64,000 nucleotides of DNA from Microbacterium sp. BR1 (GTDB lineage Bacteria > Actinomycetota > Actinomycetes > Actinomycetales > Microbacteriaceae). Numbering within the stretch: position 1 is the first letter of the stretch; every line of letters starts with the position of its first letter. The notes under the pieces are model-generated. The model was not told where the DNA came from and ran no database searches. It saw only the letters and a program-made list of their open reading frames with translations. The DNA lies in NCBI RefSeq assembly GCF_002812725.1, contig NZ_NMUN01000010.1:310001-374000 (forward strand). Direction: 5' to 3'. Shown piece by piece: positions 59,934-64,000 of the stretch. A program made the position numbers and the translations under genes.

Positions 59934-61310
59934 TCAGGCGACGCCGTCGGCGAGGGCCGCGTCGTCGCGGTGATCCGCGGCACCACCCGTCGCAGAATCC
60001 TGGGCGCTGACGTCGATGCCGAACAGCGTGCCGAGGGCGGCGACGTAATCGTCGGCACGCCCACGGGCCGCGAGATCGTGCGCGCGGCTGGTGGGGACGT
60101 GCAGCAGGCGACCGACCAGGTGGCGCATGGCCTGTTCGGTGCGGCCGTCGTCGTCGCCGCGTGCGCGGACGCGCGCGATCTCGTCTTCGAGCACACCGAA
60201 GGCGTGCTCGCGCAGCGCAACGACGGCGGGCGCGAGGCTCTGGCGGCGGCCCGCGAGGGCGAACTTCTGCGCGGCGAGGCGCACGATCTCGCGCGCCTCC
60301 GCAGTCGCCTGCAACTCTTCGAGCGGGGCGTGCAGCCGAACGGTCTCGAGGTCGAGCAGATCGACGCCCGCAACGGTCACGACATCCGGGTCGACATTGC
60401 GGGGCAGGCCGAGGTCGATCACCAGGCGTCGCGCGCCCGCGGTGTGCGAAACGGGGCACTCCGCGGCGCCCGCCGGGGTGATGCGGCGAAGCTCGCCCGA
60501 CAGCTCGGCGCGCCCGCGCTGCAGCACGGCCGCGTCGAGGACGTGGTGGTCGGCGCTCGTGCAGGTGATGACGAGATCCGCGGATGCCGCGGCCCGCGCG
60601 TACTCGGCATCGTCGATGGATGCGATGCCGTGCTTGGCGGCGAAGACCTGTGCGCGCCCCGAGGGCGAGAAGACGGTGATGCGTTCGGCGCCGTGGTCGC
60701 GCAGCGCGGCAAGCGTCGCCGCGGCGTATGCACCGGTGCCGACGAGCAGGACGTCGAGGTCGGCCCAGTCCGCGACGCGGCTGTCGGCCAGCTCGAGGGA
60801 GAGGCGCACGAGCGAGCGTCCGGCGCGGCCGATCGCGGTGGCGTTCTTGACGCCCCGCTGCGCCTCGCTCGCACGCTGGAAGAGGCGCTCGAGTTCTGTG
60901 GATGACGTGCCCTGACGCCGCGCGTCGGTGAGCGCCCGGCGCACCTGGCCCGCGATCTCGCCCTCGCCGACGACGACGGACTCGAGGCCCGATGCGACGG
61001 CGAACAGGTGCTCGGCGACATCCGGACCCGTGACGACCCGATACGAACCCTCGAATTCGGAGGCGCTGACGCCCGTCGCCGCCTCGGCCGCGAGCAGGAC
61101 GGCCTCGACGCCGACCGGGCCTGCCGCGGTGACGGGCTCGTCCATGTCGACGTACGCCTCGAAGCGGTTGCACGTCGCCAGCACGACGGCCCCGCGGACG
61201 CACGAGTCGTGCTCCGCGATGAGGGGAGCGATATCGGTCGTGTGGACGCTGAGCCGCTCGAGCAGATCGAATGCGGCGGTCTTGTGACTCGCCGAGATAC
61301 ACAGCAGCAC
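59934..61310 (-). CDS. hemA: glutamyl-tRNA reductase
   Basis: A 458-residue enzyme making glutamate-1-semialdehyde from glutamyl-tRNA, the first step of C5 heme synthesis. The nucleophile Cys47 lies in [24 protein letters not shown] near 115 and the NADPH domain with [17 protein letters not shown] near 180 are typical. The dimerisation helix follows from about 350 with a long acidic tail. The GTG start lies 6 bases after TAGGCT, so the mRNA is leaderless. It is divergent from hemE with 85 bases between the starts. Confidence 0.93.
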   Translation of the reverse strand: MLLCISASHKTAAFDLLERLSVHTTDIAPLIAEHDSCVRGAVVLATCNRFEAYVDMDEPVTAAGPVGVEAVLLAAEAATGVSASEFEGSYRVVTGPDVAEHLFAVASGLESVVVGEGEIAGQVRRALTDARRQGTSSTELERLFQRASEAQRGVKNATAIGRAGRSLVRLSLELADSRVADWADLDVLLVGTGAYAAATLAALRDHGAERITVFSPSGRAQVFAAKHGIASIDDAEYARAAASADLVITCTSADHHVLDAAVLQRGRAELSGELRRITPAGAAECPVSHTAGARRLVIDLGLPRNVDPDVVTVAGVDLLDLETVRLHAPLEELQATAEAREIVRLAAQKFALAGRRQSLAPAVVALREHAFGVLEDEIARVRARGDDDGRTEQAMRHLVGRLLHVPTSRAHDLAARGRADDYVAALGTLFGIDVSAQDSATGGAADHRDDAALADGVA

Positions 61311-61316
61311 CTGCCC

Positions 61317-61322
61317 AGCCTA
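61317..61322 (-). promoter_or_regulatory. -10 box TAGGCT of leaderless hemA mRNA
   Basis: TAGGCT on the minus strand ends 6 bases before the GTG at 61310 with no Shine-Dalgarno. Confidence 0.5.
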
Positions 61323-61395
61323 CCTTCCGTGCACACCCCCACCGCCCGCCAGTCCCGAGTCGCCGGAACCCAGCGACGCGAGGGAGGATGGAACC

Positions 61396-62436
61396 ATGCA
61401 CCTCTCCGATGCCCCGCTGCTGCGCGCCCTCCGAGGCGACCGACCCGACCGCGCCCCGGTCTGGTTCATGCGCCAGGCGGGTCGTTCCCTTCCCGAATAC
61501 CGCGAACTGCGTGTCGGCACGCGGATGCTGGATGCCTGCCTCGACCCCGAGCTGGCCTCCGAGATCACGCTCCAGCCCGTCCGCCGGCACCACGTCGACG
61601 CCGCGATCTTCTTCAGCGACATCGTCGTGCCCCTGCGCCTGGCCGGGGTCGAGGTCGAGATCGAACCGGGCCGGGGCCCTGTTTTCGCGAACCCCGTTCG
61701 CAGCGCCGCGGATGTCGCCCGCCTGACCACGATCGACCCCGCCGAGGTGGCCGCGGCATCCGGTTCCGTGACCGAGGCGATCGGCCGTGTCACCGACGAA
61801 CTCGGCGCGACACCGCTGATCGGTTTCGCGGGCGCGCCCTTCACCCTCGCGGCCTATCTGGTCGAGGGCGGCCCATCGAAAGAGCACATGCGGGCGCGCG
61901 CCATGATGCACGCGGACCCGTCCTCGTGGCACGCGCTCGCGGACTGGCTCGGCCGGGTCGCCGGGGTGTTCCTCGACGTGCAGGTTCGCGCTGGAGCATC
62001 CGCCGTTCAGCTCTTCGACTCGTGGGCGGGCTCGCTCTCGCGGGCCGACTATCGCGCGTTCGCGGCACCCCACTCGCGCACGGCGGTCTCGGCGGTCGCC
62101 GGTCGGGTGCCGATCATCCACTTCGGCGTCGGCACCGGGCCGATCCTCGACGACATGCGCCTGGGCGGTCTCGCCGACGCGGTCGGCGTGGACTGGCGAA
62201 CGACCCTCGACGACGCCGCCCGCGTCCTCGGGCCCGACGTCACGGTGCAGGGCAACATCGATCCGGCCCTGCTGCAGGCGCCGTGGCCGGTGCTCGAGGC
62301 CCACGTGCGCGATGTGCTCGAGCGCGGCCGTGCCGCCCGCGCGCATGTTCTGAATCTCGGTCACGGCGTCACGCCCGAAACCGATCCCGACGTGCTGACC
62401 CGCATCGTGCGGTTGGCTCACGGGGAGGACGAGTGA
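61396..62436 (+). CDS. hemE: uroporphyrinogen III decarboxylase
   Basis: A 346-residue TIM-barrel enzyme that removes four carboxyl groups from uroporphyrinogen III. The N-terminal signature [19 protein letters not shown] (about residue 20) and [17 protein letters not shown] (about 140) are diagnostic. [11 protein letters not shown] near 208 and HFGVGTG near 245 complete the active site. GGAGG lies 8 bases before the ATG. The gene overlaps the oxidase gene by four bases (GTGA), giving coupled expression of two steps of heme synthesis. Confidence 0.96.
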   Translation: MHLSDAPLLRALRGDRPDRAPVWFMRQAGRSLPEYRELRVGTRMLDACLDPELASEITLQPVRRHHVDAAIFFSDIVVPLRLAGVEVEIEPGRGPVFANPVRSAADVARLTTIDPAEVAAASGSVTEAIGRVTDELGATPLIGFAGAPFTLAAYLVEGGPSKEHMRARAMMHADPSSWHALADWLGRVAGVFLDVQVRAGASAVQLFDSWAGSLSRADYRAFAAPHSRTAVSAVAGRVPIIHFGVGTGPILDDMRLGGLADAVGVDWRTTLDDAARVLGPDVTVQGNIDPALLQAPWPVLEAHVRDVLERGRAARAHVLNLGHGVTPETDPDVLTRIVRLAHGEDE

Positions 62437-63965
62437 GCTCAGGCGCCTCGGCACCGTTCTCGGCCGAACTGATCGAAAAAGCCCGCGACACGCGGGTCGT
62501 GGTGATCGGCGGGGGGATCGCGGGCCTGCTCGCGGCGTGGGAGTGCGCGCGGATCGGGATGGATGTCACGGTGCTCGAGGCCGCGTCGCGTCCCGGAGGA
62601 GCCATCCGAGGCGCGAGCGTCGGAGGGCTGACGCTCGACGTCGGAGCGGAGAGCTACGCCACACGCGGCGGGCACGTGCGACGCCTGATCGACGAGCTGG
62701 GTCTGGGCTCGGATGTCGTCGCACCGAGCGGTGGACGGGCATGGCTCGCGGGGATCCCCGGTGTGCCGGGAGGCGCGGCGCCGCTGCCCGCGGGCGGAGT
62801 CCTGGGCATTCCCGCGAACCCGTTCGATCCGGATGTCCGCCGCATCATCGGATGGGGTGGCACCTGGCGGGCGTATCTCGACCGCCTGCGCCCCGTGCTG
62901 ACGATCGGTCACACGCACAGCCTCGGCGCCCTGGTCTCGACACGCATGGGCACTCGCGTACTCGATCGTCTCGTCGCACCCGTCGTGCAGGGCGTCTATT
63001 CCGCGTTGCCCGCCGACATCGACGTCGATCTCGCGGCTCCCGGCCTGAATGCCGCGCTCACCCGCGCGGGATCGCTGAGCGGTGCCGTTTCCGTGCTGAG
63101 CGCCGAACGCGCGACGAAGGCCCCCGGTGGAGCGGTCGAGGGGATCCGCGGCGGCATGACGCGGCTCGTCGAGGGGCTCCTGGCGCGCCTGCACGAGCTG
63201 GGGGCGACGATCCTGACGGATACGCGTGTGGCCGCGTTCGGCCGGGGCGCGGATGACTGGCAGGTCGAACTCGCCCGGGGCGCCGACCCGCGCGCGGACG
63301 GACGCGAAGACCTTGCGGCGGACGCCGTGATCGTCGCGACGGACGAGCGGATGGCGCGGGCGCTGCTGCGCGCATCCGTGCCCGGCCTCGACCCCGCCCT
63401 CGACGGCGCCAGCGACGCGCGGCCCAGCGACGGCACTGCCCCCGAGATCGAGGTCGTGTCGCTCGTCGTGGACGCCACGGCTCTCGACGCCAGGCCCCGC
63501 GGCTCCGGTGTGCTCACGGTCCCCGGGTCGTACACGGCAAAGGCACTCACCCACGCGACCGCGAAGTGGGCCTGGCTGGCCGAAACGGCGCGCACCATCG
63601 CCCCCCACCGCCACGTCGTGCGCGTGTCGTTCGGCAGCCAGGGTGAACCCGCGGCCACGGCGGAACTCAGCGACGAGGAGGCCGCCGCACTCGCCCTGAC
63701 CGAGGCATCCGCTCTTCTCGGCGTTCCGTTGAGCCCGAGCCAGCTGGCCGGCGCACACCGCGAGCGCTACACCCAGAGTCAGCCCGCATCGGTCATCGGG
63801 CGCGAGGCGCAGACGGCGGCCGTCCGCGAACGCGTCGCGGCAGTCCCGGGCCTGGGTATCGTCGGCGCCTGGGTCTCGGGGACGGGCCTGGCACAGGTCG
63901 TGCCCGACGCGTTGACCGAGGGTGAACGCGTCCGAACCGCTCTCTTGTGGGACCGACGGCCCTGA
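62433..63965 (+). CDS. coproporphyrinogen/protoporphyrinogen oxidase (HemY/CgoX type)
   Basis: A 510-residue FAD enzyme. [19 protein letters not shown] near residue 24 binds the FAD ADP part and [12 protein letters not shown] follows. The C-terminal [21 protein letters not shown] near 480 is the family signature. Actinobacteria use such enzymes to oxidise coproporphyrinogen III in the coproporphyrin-dependent heme route; whether this one prefers copro- or protoporphyrinogen cannot be read. It starts with GTG inside the hemE stop. Only 35 bases follow in the window, so downstream heme genes may continue. Confidence 0.88.
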   Translation: MSSGASAPFSAELIEKARDTRVVVIGGGIAGLLAAWECARIGMDVTVLEAASRPGGAIRGASVGGLTLDVGAESYATRGGHVRRLIDELGLGSDVVAPSGGRAWLAGIPGVPGGAAPLPAGGVLGIPANPFDPDVRRIIGWGGTWRAYLDRLRPVLTIGHTHSLGALVSTRMGTRVLDRLVAPVVQGVYSALPADIDVDLAAPGLNAALTRAGSLSGAVSVLSAERATKAPGGAVEGIRGGMTRLVEGLLARLHELGATILTDTRVAAFGRGADDWQVELARGADPRADGREDLAADAVIVATDERMARALLRASVPGLDPALDGASDARPSDGTAPEIEVVSLVVDATALDARPRGSGVLTVPGSYTAKALTHATAKWAWLAETARTIAPHRHVVRVSFGSQGEPAATAELSDEEAAALALTEASALLGVPLSPSQLAGAHRERYTQSQPASVIGREAQTAAVRERVAAVPGLGIVGAWVSGTGLAQVVPDALTEGERVRTALLWDRRP

Positions 63966-64000
63966 TGTCAACCCGGATGCCGAATTTGGCATACGGGGCT

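Noticed and set aside
61008..62432. N-terminal extension of the porphyrinogen oxidase over hemE and hemA
   Set aside because: It is antisense to hemA and out of frame with hemE; the GTG at 62433 starts the FAD domain.

Overview
The window comes from a high-GC actinobacterium, most probably a member of the Microbacteriaceae close to Microbacterium. This rests on strong G/C third-position use, frequent GTG starts, ATGA/GTGA start-stop overlaps, leaderless promoters (TAnnnT 6-9 bases before the start codon), and the short palindromic intergenic repeat built on CTTCGACAAGCTCAGC. It is chromosomal: it carries glyS, hemA, hemE and the FAD-dependent porphyrinogen oxidase gene. No tRNA, rRNA, CRISPR array or intact insertion sequence was seen.

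The first two thirds (1-42000) is a large aromatic-catabolism region. Bases 51-3902 hold a four-gene operon (MaoC hydratase, SDR dehydrogenase, acyl-CoA synthetase, amidohydrolase). It is paralogous to a fuller minus-strand operon at 23905-29010, which adds an acyl-CoA dehydrogenase and has a divergent MarR gene. That gene set matches the phd/cou side-chain shortening route for phenylpropanoids: CoA activation, dehydrogenation, hydration, oxidation, then hydrolytic C-C cleavage to an aromatic acid. Between the two copies lie an epoxide hydrolase and aldo/keto reductase pair, two tandem MarR regulators, an aldehyde dehydrogenase, and a long plus-strand operon (9209-19176). That operon encodes a split transketolase, a zinc alcohol dehydrogenase, a ribose-type ABC importer, an SDR, a TIM-barrel epimerase and a vanillin/benzaldehyde-type aldehyde dehydrogenase. 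A NitT/TauT-type importer with two different permeases and a PaaX-like regulator follow (19430-23862).

Bases 31386-42025 hold the central route: pobA with its IclR regulator on the minus strand, then IclR-pcaH-pcaG-pcaB-pcaD-pcaC and pcaI-pcaJ-pcaF-pcaR on the plus strand. Together these convert 4-hydroxybenzoate through protocatechuate and 3-oxoadipate to succinyl-CoA and acetyl-CoA. The peripheral operons can therefore feed aromatic acids into a complete beta-ketoadipate pathway within about 40 kb.

Bases 42055-47287 hold two transporters (a POT family peptide transporter and a DHA2 type MFS pump), a condensation-domain protein and an alpha/beta hydrolase. Bases 47285-51128 form a visibly lower-GC patch bounded by copies of the palindromic repeat. 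It holds broken RHS protein fragments and four small orphan proteins (three of them membrane proteins) that look like immunity genes left after loss of their toxins. From 51145 on the content is core-like: a flavoprotein disulfide reductase, glycyl-tRNA synthetase, a DrrAB-type exporter behind an unusual run of GTGACAGCG repeats, a large SARP-type regulator with ATPase, a frameshifted HhH-GPD repair gene, and the heme genes hemA, hemE and the oxidase.

The most interesting proposal is that the transketolase operon is an arylglycerol (lignin side-chain) pathway in which a transketolase splits an aryl ketose and releases an aromatic aldehyde. This is an inference from gene content and is not proven by the sequence.
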